A stretch of DNA of 64,000 nt from positions 1 to 64,000 of the forward strand of contig JAJDBS010000253.1 in the NCBI GenBank assembly GCA_029261235.1, written 5' to 3'. Of the stretch, positions 41,273 through 51,092 are shown piece after piece (position 1 is the stretch's first letter; each line of letters begins with the position of its first letter). A program made the translations under genes and the position numbers. The notes beneath the pieces were generated by a model. It worked only from the letters and a program-made list of their open reading frames with translations. It made no database searches and was not told where the DNA came from. Origin of the DNA: Nitrospirales bacterium. GTDB lineage: Bacteria > Nitrospirota > Nitrospiria > Nitrospirales > UBA8639.

Positions 41273-41764
41273 ATGCATTGGTATGTCCTCCATATTAAGT
41301 CGCGACGAGAGAAATTTGCGATACTGAATCTTCAGAGACTTGGAGTTGAAGCATTTTGCCCACTTATTAAGAATTCAAAAGCGACAGATACGGGAAGCCA
41401 AGCTGGGCCCGAACCATTTTTCCCTGGATATATATTTTGCAAGTTCGACATAGGCCTTCAATACCGTATGGTAAATTATGCGTCGGGAGTCGTACGAGTG
41501 GTGGGGTTTGGTTCAACTTTGGCCTATGTGGAAGAAGAAATCATTGAATCGATCAAATTAAGAACTAAAAGTGGCTTGGTTACGTTCAATCCTTCATCGA
41601 TAACTATAGGTCAAGAGGTACGGATTCAGGAAGGCCCATTGAAAGGGTTTGAAGCAGTTTTTGAGAGCTATTTAAAAGACTCGGATAGAGTTGCCCTTCT
41701 TTTGACAAATGTGTCATATCAAACCCGAGTGATCATGGATGGTGGAAATATAGCTGTGGTGTAA
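41273..41764 (+). CDS. NusG-paralogue transcription antiterminator (RfaH/UpxY/LoaP-type)
   Basis: MHWYVLHIKSRREKFAILNLQRLGVEAFCPLIKN...GPEPFFPGYIFCKFDIGLQYRMVNYASGVVRVVGFG...ITIGQEVRIQEGPLKGFEAVFESYLKDSDRVALLL (NGN plus KOW). Confidence 0.92.
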   Translation: MHWYVLHIKSRREKFAILNLQRLGVEAFCPLIKNSKATDTGSQAGPEPFFPGYIFCKFDIGLQYRMVNYASGVVRVVGFGSTLAYVEEEIIESIKLRTKSGLVTFNPSSITIGQEVRIQEGPLKGFEAVFESYLKDSDRVALLLTNVSYQTRVIMDGGNIAVV

Positions 41765-41928
41765 ATAGGGTCGTTCCTACGCTTGAACTCTAGTTTTTTT
41801 ACACTTGCAATTCCCCGTTGCTGGCGACCCGAGTTGAATGTTGAGAACGAGAAAAGGATTTTCAGTTGAATATCCCCGTCAGTCTGCTTTGGGAATCTTT
41901 CATTTGTGAGATTTAATTCCTCCTTCCC

Positions 41929-42750
41929 TTATTTCCTCATTTTCGGTTCTTTGACATCTAACCAATCGCGAAGCCAATCACCGAGTAGGTTCGCGGCCAA
42001 GACTACAACCATGAGAGTCAGGCCAGGAATTAATACCAAATGCGGTGCGACGAGCATGTAGCGGGTGCCATCGCGGATCATACTGCCCCATGAGGCTTCA
42101 GGGGGCTGCACACCTAAGCCCAAGAAGGACAATCCCGCTTCGGCAATAATGGCGCCTGCAATACCGAAGCTCACCTCAATGATGAGCGGAGCGGTGATAA
42201 GAGGAAACAAGTGTTTGCTCATGATGCGCCATGGTGAGGCACCCATGGCTTGTGCGGCAATGACATGATCGGCATGTTTGAGTGCAAGGACTTGTCCACG
42301 CGCTAAGCGTGCATATCCCACCCACCCAACGATGACTAATGCAAACACCACATTTTCAATTCCCGGTCCGAGTGCTCCGGCTAAAGCAATGGCCAGCAGG
42401 AGGCCAGGAAAGGCCAGCATGATATCCACGATTCGAACGAAGATCTGATCCACCCATTCGCTGAAGTATCCGCTTGCGATCCCTAAGGTTCCGCCAATCA
42501 GAATACCCAATGCTACGACACTGAGAGCGACGAAAAACGATGTGCTTGCTCCTGTGATGAGGCGATCTGCAATGGATCGCCCAAGTTCATCAAAGCCTAA
42601 CCAAGAATTCTGGTTAGGCCCTATGAGTATGTGGGTGAGGTCAATGGTGTTGGGCGTGAGGGGAAGAATATGACTGCCTATGGCCATGATACCCCATGTC
42701 AGGAGAATGCCTAATGGAACCCAAAGTCGCATCATCACGGGTTTTGCCAA
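41929..42750 (-). CDS. Dipeptide/oligopeptide ABC transporter permease (DppC-like)
   Basis: WLGFDELGRSIADRLITGASTSFFVALSVVALGILIGGTLGIASGYFSEWVDQIFVRIVDIMLAFPGLLLAIALAGALGPG...EAGLSFLGLGVQPPEASWGSMI. Confidence 0.95.
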   Translation of the reverse strand: MAKPVMMRLWVPLGILLTWGIMAIGSHILPLTPNTIDLTHILIGPNQNSWLGFDELGRSIADRLITGASTSFFVALSVVALGILIGGTLGIASGYFSEWVDQIFVRIVDIMLAFPGLLLAIALAGALGPGIENVVFALVIVGWVGYARLARGQVLALKHADHVIAAQAMGASPWRIMSKHLFPLITAPLIIEVSFGIAGAIIAEAGLSFLGLGVQPPEASWGSMIRDGTRYMLVAPHLVLIPGLTLMVVVLAANLLGDWLRDWLDVKEPKMRK

Positions 42751-43661
42751 TTAATGCGGGGATCCAGCCAGGCATAGAGTAGGTCAGTTAGGAGATTCAC
42801 AACGATGTAAGTCATGCTGATACAGAGTACGGCTGCTTGTACTACGGGATAATCACGCTGCTGAATCGCTTCTATCATCAGGAGTCCTAATCCGGGCCAA
42901 GCAAACACGGTTTCGGTAATGACTGCACCACCTAGTAAACCTCCCAATTGCAGTCCTAATAGAGTCAGGACCGGTAAGAGTGCATTGGGTAGCGCGTGGA
43001 TAACGATGGTGTGTATGGATGAGAGTCCTTTGGCGCGAGCCGTTCTGAGAAAGTCTTCTCCCAAAGTCTCTAAGAGACTGCTCCGAATCATTCTGGCCAG
43101 TATGGCGGCCATAGCTGTACCGAGTGTTAAGGCTGGGAGAATGACAGCATTCCAGCCTTGTCGCCCACTCACAGGAAACCAGCCAAGCCATAGGGCTCCT
43201 ACGAGAATCAAGAGGGGTCCCATCCAGAAATTCGGAATAGACATGCCGAATAAGGCAAAGCCCATACTGCCGTAATCGTAGATGGAATGTTGGCGAGTGG
43301 CCGCCAACAGACCAAGTGGTAGCGCAATGATGATGGCGATAGCTACAGCGGTGATGCTGAGGTGAAGAGTGGCAGGCATGCGTTCAAGCAGTAGATCGAG
43401 GATGGGACGACCAGAAAATAAGGATTGACCAAAGTCGGCGTGGGCGAGCGCTGTCATATAGTTCCACCATTGTTCATAGAGTGGGAGGTGTAAGCCTAAT
43501 CCCTGGCGCAAGCTCTCTCTATCAGCAGTGAGGGCTGACTCGCCAAGCATGACGTCAATGGGATCACCGGGAATCATGTGAATCAGAAAAAACACGAGAC
43601 TGATCACACCAAGTAACCCAACGAGGGCACTGAAGATTCTTTTCAAGATGAAATGTGACAT
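42735..43661 (-). CDS. Dipeptide/oligopeptide ABC transporter permease (DppB-like)
   Basis: MSHFILKRIFSALVGLLGVISLVFFLIHMIPGDPIDVMLGESA...RTARAKGLSSIHTIVIHALPNALLPVLTLLGLQLGGLLGGAVITETVFAWPGLG. Confidence 0.95.
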   Translation of the reverse strand: MSHFILKRIFSALVGLLGVISLVFFLIHMIPGDPIDVMLGESALTADRESLRQGLGLHLPLYEQWWNYMTALAHADFGQSLFSGRPILDLLLERMPATLHLSITAVAIAIIIALPLGLLAATRQHSIYDYGSMGFALFGMSIPNFWMGPLLILVGALWLGWFPVSGRQGWNAVILPALTLGTAMAAILARMIRSSLLETLGEDFLRTARAKGLSSIHTIVIHALPNALLPVLTLLGLQLGGLLGGAVITETVFAWPGLGLLMIEAIQQRDYPVVQAAVLCISMTYIVVNLLTDLLYAWLDPRINWQNP

Positions 43662-43722
43662 GGTCCAATCCGTGCTGATGTTGGGTCAGGGAGAGATTTT
43701 TGCCAAATTGGATGAGCTACGT

Positions 43723-45246
43723 TCATGAGCCTCTTTGCCGTGCGATCATAGGCTGTGTTGTCGATGCTGTCGCCCATTGAATGTGTAACAGGGCATCGAA
43801 ATTTCCATCGGTACTGACTCTATAGCCCCGTATGGCCGTGGTCGAAAGAGCGACGTTCTCTTCATACCAGAGGGGGATATAAGGGAGGGTCTCTAGTAAG
43901 TGTACCTGCAATGAGCGATAGATTTTTTGTTGTTGGCTCTCTCCAGATGTGCCTTCTGCCCTTGCAATCAGCGTATCAGCCAATGGATCAGCATAACGTC
44001 CGCGATTGACACCGAGTGGAGGGATCGATTCACTGTGGAAGGCATGTCGAAAGATATCGGGAGTTTTAAGGCCGACCCATGCCAGGCTATACATTTGAAA
44101 ATTCCCTGCTTTGATATCTCCATAAAAGGTGCCCCAGTCATGGCTCTGAATAGATAGCTGAATACCGACCTGTTGCAGTTGCTCTTGAACGATCGTGGCT
44201 AATCGCAATCGAAATGGGTCTGTCGAGGTTTTATAAATCAGTGTGGGTGAACGTTCACCAGTGAAGCCAGCTTGTCGTAACAGCTCTCGCGCCCGAGGTG
44301 GGTCATAGTCATAGCCTTGTAACTGAGACGCACCGACCCAATGGTTTGGGGGAAAGAGCGCTTGAGCCAGTCGAGCGCGTCCACCTAACGCATATTGAAT
44401 GATTTGTTCACGATTGATGGCATGAGCAATGGCTTTCCTCACAAGGCTTTGTCCGACGACCGGATCTTCATGATTAAAGCCGATGTAGGAAAACTTTGAT
44501 CCTTGTTTGTGCTGAAGAGAAACAGAAGGGTTTTTAGCCAGATAGGCCACCAATTCTGGTGGAAGATCATTTTGTAGTAGATGCACTTCACCAGCTAATA
44601 ACTTAAGACTGCGCACCGTAGGGTCAGGAACTGCCACAAATTCAATGAGTTGGGCATCGTGACGACGTTTGAGAATGAGTCGCGATGCATCGGGTCTTTC
44701 CTCAAAGAAAAAGGGCCCACTCCCGACGGGATTCTCGTGAAAAGGATGCTTCATCGCAATAAGGTTTGCCGGCAGAATGCCGATAACTAAGTAGCTAGGA
44801 AATAAGGGATCTGGGTGTAACAAGTAGAAGTCAATGGTCGATTCTGTGGGAGTGCGTATTCGACTGATGTTTTTGAAGAGCCCACGATGGGGCGAGGCTG
44901 TGTTTGGATCGAGTACAGATGCATACGTTTCCTGGACGTCTTTTGCCGTGAGTAGAGTCTCATCGGGGAATCTGGGGCGGGGTTCGTTGAGATGAAAGCG
45001 ATAATGAGTGGGGTCAATGGTTTCCCAAGTCGCGAGAGCTGGAATGGGCGTAGCATTTTCTGCGAAATCGACTAGCCGAGAATACAAGAGTCGATTCACT
45101 CGAGCGGAGGGTGCATCGGTGGCCAAGCGCGGATCGAGGTTAGTCGGGGCAATGGCTAATCCGACGCGGATGGTGCTTTCGGATGGAGCTTCTGCGCAAC
45201 TCCACGTAAAAGAAATTAGTAGAAGGAATGCCCAGATAATCATCAC
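43723..45246 (-). CDS. Peptide ABC transporter substrate-binding lipoprotein (DppA/OppA-like)
   Basis: MMIIWAFLLLISFTWSCAEAPSESTIRVGLAIAPTNLDPRLATDAPSARVNRLLYSRLVDF...SKFSYIGFNHEDPVVGQSLVRKAIAHAINREQIIQYALGG. Confidence 0.93.
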   Translation of the reverse strand: MMIIWAFLLLISFTWSCAEAPSESTIRVGLAIAPTNLDPRLATDAPSARVNRLLYSRLVDFAENATPIPALATWETIDPTHYRFHLNEPRPRFPDETLLTAKDVQETYASVLDPNTASPHRGLFKNISRIRTPTESTIDFYLLHPDPLFPSYLVIGILPANLIAMKHPFHENPVGSGPFFFEERPDASRLILKRRHDAQLIEFVAVPDPTVRSLKLLAGEVHLLQNDLPPELVAYLAKNPSVSLQHKQGSKFSYIGFNHEDPVVGQSLVRKAIAHAINREQIIQYALGGRARLAQALFPPNHWVGASQLQGYDYDPPRARELLRQAGFTGERSPTLIYKTSTDPFRLRLATIVQEQLQQVGIQLSIQSHDWGTFYGDIKAGNFQMYSLAWVGLKTPDIFRHAFHSESIPPLGVNRGRYADPLADTLIARAEGTSGESQQQKIYRSLQVHLLETLPYIPLWYEENVALSTTAIRGYRVSTDGNFDALLHIQWATASTTQPMIARQRGS

Positions 45247-45426
45247 AATATCGTGATCAATTGACTGTGAGATTGATGTTTCATAACCAAGGAAGAATGT
45301 GATCTTGGGATGTGGGTCGTCGTTTTTTTAATTTTACAGTGATTTCGCCTTTCATGATAGCGAAAAACTACTGATGAAGAATTATCCCATCCATCCTTCA
45401 AGGGGAACGAATAAAGGAGAGCACGC

Positions 45427-46824
45427 ATGATTGATACCGTCACCATCCCGAATTACGGGAATGCGACCGAAGAGAAATTCACCATTGATGAAACTCCCTT
45501 AAAATCCATGAATACGCGAACACTGGCGGCTCCAACGACTATTGCAGAAACTGGTGTGCCAGAAGAAATGCTCGTGCAATTATTGGTGCGAACGTTGTTC
45601 ACGCAGGGAGAGCTGACCGAGCGAACGGCTGGGGACATCATGAAGTTGCCATATGGAGTCATGAAGGAACTCTTTACGCTTATTCAAAAAGAAAAATACT
45701 GTGAAGTGAAGGGTCATGGAGAATCCCTCGGTGTGTTACTCCGCTATGTGTTAACTGAAGCAGGACGTGATCGAGCGAAGGGGTATATGGAGCTCTGTCG
45801 GTATGTGGGGCCGGCGCCTGTGAGCTTACAGGCCTATATCGACATGGTAAAAAGTCAGCCAGTCAATGGGTTAACGATCGATCGACGAACGGTGACGAAT
45901 GCCACAGAACACTTAGTCTTGACCCCTGGTACGGTGGATCAGCTTGGCGAAGCCGTCAATTCTGGTTGGGCTGTTTTCTTGTACGGACCTCCTGGAAATG
46001 GGAAAACGGTATTAGCTGAAGCCATTGGCAAAATGTTGGAAGCGGTAGGGGGAGGGGAAGTGTACATTCCCTATGCCATGGAAGTGGATGGGCAGATCAT
46101 TCAAGTCTATGATGCGATTACGCATGTGAAAGTTAATGCACCGCAAGAAGCCGCGCGGTCCTTGATTGAGAGTAAAAAAGAATCTGACACTCGCTGGGTG
46201 CTGTGCAAAAGGCCAATTGAGTTTGCCGGTGGCGAGTTGACGCTGGCGACTCTTGATTTAGCCTTTAATGCTTCCGCCAAATATTACAAAGCGCCTCCTC
46301 ATATTAAAGCGAATGGAGGGGTCTTCTTGATTGATGACTTTGGTCGACAGTTGGTCCGTCCCAGAGACTTGCTCAATCGGTGGATTGTCCCCTTGGAAAA
46401 ACGAGTCGATTATCTGACATTGCATACAGGTAAAGTTTTTCAACTTCCCTTCGATACGATCGTGTTGTTTGCCACAAATTTGGAGCCGGCGAAGCTCGCA
46501 GATGAAGCCTTCCTGCGTCGAATTCGAAACAAAATCTACATTGCTGATCCAACTCCAGAACGCTTTAAGCAGATTTTCGAAGAGGTGTGTAAGAAAAAGG
46601 ACGTGCCCTATGATTCTGATGCCGTTGACTATCTCTTGACGGATATCTATGCAAAATATGAACTCAATATGCGAAGTTGTCATCCACGGGATTTGATCGA
46701 GCAGATCGTGAGTATTGCGAAGTTCAACAGTGTTCCGCCTACGTTGTCGAAAAAGTTTATCGATCGAGCCTGCCACACGTATTTCTTTGTGGAGACAGCT
46801 GAATACGATCAAACGTCAAGTTAG
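45427..46824 (+). CDS. AAA+ family ATPase (MoxR/bacterial-regulator style) with N-terminal winged-helix-like region
   Basis: Walker A FLYGPPGNGKTVLAEAIGKML; Walker B GGVFLIDDFGRQ; sensor VLFATNLEPAKLADEAFLRRIRNKIYIADP. Confidence 0.88.
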   Translation: MIDTVTIPNYGNATEEKFTIDETPLKSMNTRTLAAPTTIAETGVPEEMLVQLLVRTLFTQGELTERTAGDIMKLPYGVMKELFTLIQKEKYCEVKGHGESLGVLLRYVLTEAGRDRAKGYMELCRYVGPAPVSLQAYIDMVKSQPVNGLTIDRRTVTNATEHLVLTPGTVDQLGEAVNSGWAVFLYGPPGNGKTVLAEAIGKMLEAVGGGEVYIPYAMEVDGQIIQVYDAITHVKVNAPQEAARSLIESKKESDTRWVLCKRPIEFAGGELTLATLDLAFNASAKYYKAPPHIKANGGVFLIDDFGRQLVRPRDLLNRWIVPLEKRVDYLTLHTGKVFQLPFDTIVLFATNLEPAKLADEAFLRRIRNKIYIADPTPERFKQIFEEVCKKKDVPYDSDAVDYLLTDIYAKYELNMRSCHPRDLIEQIVSIAKFNSVPPTLSKKFIDRACHTYFFVETAEYDQTSS

Positions 46825-47322
46825 TCGCGTGTAACTGTTTTCTTACTTCTGATATGATTCGACCAACTTCCAGGGAAGGAAGGAGGCAATCTTCCCATCT
46901 GATCCGCTCACGTTTCTAGCAGCAGGATGCTGACTATGGTCGGAAACCCTTCTTCTTTGTTTTTCAAATTTGGCAGAGCTGAATCAATCGTAGTTGCATC
47001 ATGTGTTGCTTGAGTCGTTTTCACTTCTTCTTCCTGTCTATGCTAGGGTTTTTTCGATGAAGGCAACATCCGCTGCTGTGAATTGCACTGATGTTCTTAT
47101 GTGAATGAGCCCTCTAAAGGAAAAAGTGTTCAGTCTTTTTTTCAATCTGGACAGTTTCGTCTCACGATGGAACTTTTGGATGGCCTCGCCAAATGATTGC
47201 ATGGCGTCTTCTGAATGCGGATGATGGCTAGTGATTATAGGAACTCTCGATATCGCGAAGGATGAATCTTGAATCTTTAGCGCTGCGGAAGAGAAAGCCC
47301 TAATAGACAATCTTGAGGAGAA

Positions 47323-48021
47323 GTGTATATGACAGCAACGGTGTTAGTCGTCGATGATGAAAAGGATTTGGTTGAACTTGTTCGGTATCATCTCGAAAAG
47401 GAAGGTCTTAAGTGTTTTGAGGCCCATGATGGTGAAACGGCGCTTCAAGTTGCTAGAGAGCGTCATCCTGATCTGATTGTGCTCGACTTGATGTTGCCCG
47501 GTGTTGATGGCTTGGAGGTGTGTCGTAAGCTCCGGAAAGACCCCAAGACGGCGTCGGTCGCTATTATTATGTTGACGGCCAAGGCGGACGAGGTGGATCG
47601 TATTGTTGGCTTGGAAATGGGTGCCGATGATTATATGGTGAAACCCTTCAGTCCCCGAGAACTTGTGGCAAGGGTGAAAGCCGTGTTGCGCAGAGGGCAA
47701 TCGCATGACCTTTCTTCTGTGACGCAGATAGGAACATTGGTGGTGGATGTGGGAAAACATCAAGTATTGGTTGAGGGAAAAGTCGTCGATCTGACGGTCA
47801 AAGAATTTGATTTGTTATGCGGCCTCATGAAGGTGAACGGGCGTGTTCTCAATCGTGATCAGATAATGGAAACGGTGTGGGGCTATGCCAATGCGGTGGA
47901 TATTGAGTCACGCACCGTGGATGTCCATATCCGACGGCTGCGAGAAAAGTTAGGCGAGGAACAAAAGCGAGTGGTGACGGTGAAAGGCGTGGGTTATCGC
48001 TTTGATGCTGAAATGGATTGA
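47323..48021 (+). CDS. phoB: OmpR-family response regulator, PhoB-like
   Basis: TATVLVVDDEKDLVELVRYHLEKEGLKCFEAHDGETAL...DLIVLDLMLPGVDGLEVCRKLR...RTVDVHIRRLREKLGEEQKRVVTVKGVGYRFD. Confidence 0.9.
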   Translation: MYMTATVLVVDDEKDLVELVRYHLEKEGLKCFEAHDGETALQVARERHPDLIVLDLMLPGVDGLEVCRKLRKDPKTASVAIIMLTAKADEVDRIVGLEMGADDYMVKPFSPRELVARVKAVLRRGQSHDLSSVTQIGTLVVDVGKHQVLVEGKVVDLTVKEFDLLCGLMKVNGRVLNRDQIMETVWGYANAVDIESRTVDVHIRRLREKLGEEQKRVVTVKGVGYRFDAEMD

Positions 48022-48038
48022 GACTCAATGGTACATGA

Positions 48039-49436
48039 ATGGGAGAAGTCAGGTTGAGTAACCCTCCTCTCGTGCTAGTCGGGTGGATGATCGCCGCTAT
48101 GATGGTGATAGGGGGAGGCCTGACCTGGGGATGGTCATTGTGGTCAGTGGGAATACTTGGGTTTGCCCTCCTCATTGGAGCGTATGTGATGACTGCTGAA
48201 GCGTGGAGCCGAACGGCTGAAACTGAAACGATGATTCAGACAAGCCTTCTCGAGTTGCAGCAGCTAGCCAATAGCCCCGGAGAGCATTCTTCCCTTCCTT
48301 CTTCGTCTGAGTCTTTGGGGCCCGAACTTCAGCAGACGGTCAAACGTATAAGTAAACGTCTAGACTATCTTGAAGAGGAGCGGACCAAGGTTTCTTCAAT
48401 CGTGCAGCATTTGGTGGAAGGCGTGGTGGCCTTCGACTCTCAAGGCCATATTCTTTTCGCTAATGAAAGTGCTTGTCGTATTCTTGGGTTGGCTGGACAA
48501 CCGTTGCAAGGGCAGTCAGTATGGGAAATCATTCGCAATCAGCAATTAGCGGCATTAGTCGAAGGGGCTCGAGATTTGCCACTTCATGAACGGCAATTCG
48601 TGGAAATCGATCTGTATGTACCGACTCGCATGACCGTCGAAGTGTATGGGTTGCCGTTTCCGCTGACCAATCAGAAGAATGGCAGTGTGATGGTGTTGCA
48701 TGATGTCACGCAATTGCGGCGTTTGGAGCAGGTGCGAGCTGAATTCATTGATAATGTGTCGCATGAGCTCCGAACACCCTTGGCCGCGATTATCGGGTAC
48801 CTCGAGACCTTGATTGATGAATCATCTCTGGAAACACCGAATAACCGTAAGTTTGTGCATGTAGCGCATCAACATGCCGAGCGACTGAATCGATTGGTCG
48901 ATGATTTGCGCAGTCTTTCTGAAATTGAATCGGGAAAGGTGATTGTGCGATCTGAGGCAGTAGACTTAAAAGATGTGGTTGATGAGGTGACTGAAATGTT
49001 TCAATCTCAGGCGCAGAAAAAGCATCTTCATCTTATGAGTCACATCGATGAAGAGGTTCGAGTATGGGCCGACAGAGATCGCGTGGTTCAAATTCTTTTG
49101 AATCTCGTCGACAATGCGATGAAGTATTCGTTCGACGGAGGGAGTATTTCGCTCAACGTCCAGCGATTGAATGAATCTCTTGTCTTGCAGGTGAACGATA
49201 CGGGGCAGGGAATTCCATCAACTGACTTACCGCGTATCACTGAACGGTTTTACCGCGTGGATCGTGCGCGGTCCCGAGAAGAGGGTGGAACGGGCCTGGG
49301 TTTATCTATCGTTAAACATTTGGTGCAATTGTTAGGGGGCCAACTTCGTATTCAGAGTGTGATAGGTAAAGGGACGAGCGTCGAAATTGAATTGCCTTCT
49401 TCTTCTCAAGAAAAGATGTCAGCAACCTCCACTTAA
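48039..49436 (+). CDS. phoR: PAS-domain sensor histidine kinase, PhoR-like
   Basis: N-terminal TM helices; PAS GVVAFDSQGHILFANESACRILG; HisKA FIDNVSHELRTPLAAIIGYLETL; HATPase LNLVDNAMKYS...GGTGLGLSIVKHLVQLLGG. Confidence 0.9.
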   Translation: MGEVRLSNPPLVLVGWMIAAMMVIGGGLTWGWSLWSVGILGFALLIGAYVMTAEAWSRTAETETMIQTSLLELQQLANSPGEHSSLPSSSESLGPELQQTVKRISKRLDYLEEERTKVSSIVQHLVEGVVAFDSQGHILFANESACRILGLAGQPLQGQSVWEIIRNQQLAALVEGARDLPLHERQFVEIDLYVPTRMTVEVYGLPFPLTNQKNGSVMVLHDVTQLRRLEQVRAEFIDNVSHELRTPLAAIIGYLETLIDESSLETPNNRKFVHVAHQHAERLNRLVDDLRSLSEIESGKVIVRSEAVDLKDVVDEVTEMFQSQAQKKHLHLMSHIDEEVRVWADRDRVVQILLNLVDNAMKYSFDGGSISLNVQRLNESLVLQVNDTGQGIPSTDLPRITERFYRVDRARSREEGGTGLGLSIVKHLVQLLGGQLRIQSVIGKGTSVEIELPSSSQEKMSATST

Positions 49437-49473
49437 GGCCCTGCCAACCAAGTCAGGCTTCCGGGCAAAGAGA

Positions 49474-50130
49474 TTACAGCTTGGTGTCGGTGAGTTTAAG
49501 GAGCGAGAGTTGTGATGTATCGCTAATGAAACGATGTAGAATCTTTGCTAGGGCCTGATTGTAAGCATTGATTGAAGAGGCGACTTCGAGATTTGTGGTT
49601 GGATATTCTTCACGATAGTTCCGCAGCAAGAGAGTCCGACGATCTTTCATTGAGGTGATCCCGAGTTCAAGTTCTAAGATCACTCGAGGCGAATGATCGA
49701 GTACACGTTCAAGCCTTGCAATCCGACATGATAAGGCGTAGTCCGCTTTCGTACGCATTTCTGGGGTCACGACCTGTTGTGCGAGTCCAGCCTTTCGCAA
49801 GTATCGCGTTATTTCTTGTTGTAGCAGTAATGTTGGTGAGTCTATCCAACGATGGTACGCATGATGGTTGAGCTGGGAGATATTGTTATCCTTGCGATAG
49901 ACGAGATGGCGCTCACTTGTCAGGGCATCTGCCCAGGGTCGTGTGACTTGAAGGGTGCCCTGTAGGGGAGACGGATCGAGGTGGGTTTCCGGCGCTGCCA
50001 CATTCAAGCGATAAAAATAATCCGGTGAAGATTGTCCTCCAAAGCATCCGCTCAAGAGGAGAATAATGAACATCAAACCGCTGATTGGCCAACATCTTTG
50101 GAATTTTTCCATCCTTGTCCGTTCCTTCAA
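49474..50130 (-). CDS. ABC-type transport auxiliary lipoprotein (PqiC/DUF330-like)
   Basis: LMFIILLLSGCFGGQSSPDYFYRLNVAAPE...VTRPWADALTSERHLVYRKDNNISQLNHHAYHRWIDSPTLLLQQEITRYL. Confidence 0.85.
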   Translation of the reverse strand: MKERTRMEKFQRCWPISGLMFIILLLSGCFGGQSSPDYFYRLNVAAPETHLDPSPLQGTLQVTRPWADALTSERHLVYRKDNNISQLNHHAYHRWIDSPTLLLQQEITRYLRKAGLAQQVVTPEMRTKADYALSCRIARLERVLDHSPRVILELELGITSMKDRRTLLLRNYREEYPTTNLEVASSINAYNQALAKILHRFISDTSQLSLLKLTDTKL

Positions 50131-51053
50131 GGTTCGCTAAATTCCCGGCCTCGTACGATGAGTCCGGGGTTGCGCCTCAAGTCAGTCGTCAGTTCGTTCA
50201 TATTCCGCGTGGTAGCTTCCAAATTTGAACTAATTTCTTGAATATGGCTCGCCACGACTTCTAACGTATGGTGCAGATCTGCAATGGAATGATCGATCTC
50301 TCCACTATTATTGCTCACGATCTTTCGTAGAGAGAGTAAGAGCGTATCTAATTGCTTTCGAGTTTGGTGAAAATCTGTCGTTACCGTGGAGATATTTCCA
50401 GAAGCCAACTCAGCCTTCCCTAAGATTGTCTCGATGGGTTCTTCGCTTTGATCTAAAATGTGATTAAGCCGAGTCGTGGCGGTCGTTAATTGCCTGGTAA
50501 AGGTTTTGACATTTTTCAAGATCACCGGGACATCTTGAGAGAGAGCCGTGAGCGAGCTCGAGCCTCCTGAGAGGTTTTCAAGTAAGGGCTTTAAGCTTGT
50601 ATCCGCCAGGTTGCCCAACTTCGCTGCAACGGATGACATGGCCGTCATGATATTGCTAGATCCCAAGCTAGCGATTTGTTCCCCTGGCGCTAGCATCTGA
50701 GGAGAAGATCCAGCTTTGATATCGATGACCACTGCAGAAAGCACGCTAGCTTGTGTCATGATTGCGACACTATCTTCGGGAATATCCCAATCTTCACGAA
50801 TCGTCAGATTGAGTCGATAGACAGATGCATCGGGGCGTCGTGTAAAGACGATATCCTCGATGGCGCCAATCGGATAGCCTTCGAACAAGATTTGGCCACC
50901 TCGCGATAGTCCAATGACATTGTCAAACTCCATGTAATAGGGCTTAGTGGTTTGTGTGCCGCCAGAAAGTACAGTGAGCCAGACCACAAGCACGGTCAAC
51001 ATTGTCAGCACAAAGACTCCGACGGCCAGATAATTTTTTCGAGAATCTCTCAT
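50127..51053 (-). CDS. mlaD: MlaD/MCE-family lipid transport protein
   Basis: NYLAVGVFVLTMLTVLVVWLTVLSGGTQTTKPYYMEFDNVIGLSRGGQILFEGYPIGAIEDIVF...ASVLSAVVIDIKAGSS. Confidence 0.9.
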   Translation of the reverse strand: MRDSRKNYLAVGVFVLTMLTVLVVWLTVLSGGTQTTKPYYMEFDNVIGLSRGGQILFEGYPIGAIEDIVFTRRPDASVYRLNLTIREDWDIPEDSVAIMTQASVLSAVVIDIKAGSSPQMLAPGEQIASLGSSNIMTAMSSVAAKLGNLADTSLKPLLENLSGGSSSLTALSQDVPVILKNVKTFTRQLTTATTRLNHILDQSEEPIETILGKAELASGNISTVTTDFHQTRKQLDTLLLSLRKIVSNNSGEIDHSIADLHHTLEVVASHIQEISSNLEATTRNMNELTTDLRRNPGLIVRGREFSEP

Positions 51054-51092
51054 GCGTTTCTCAAAAATATTAGTGAGTGATCTGTCACGCGG

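Noticed and set aside
46258-46812. 184-aa minus-strand ORF
   Set aside because: Lies entirely antisense within the well-supported AAA ATPase gene.
47038-47310. 90-aa minus-strand ORF upstream of phoB
   Set aside because: No recognisable motif; isolated and likely spurious, although the 46.8-47.3 kb gap stays unexplained.
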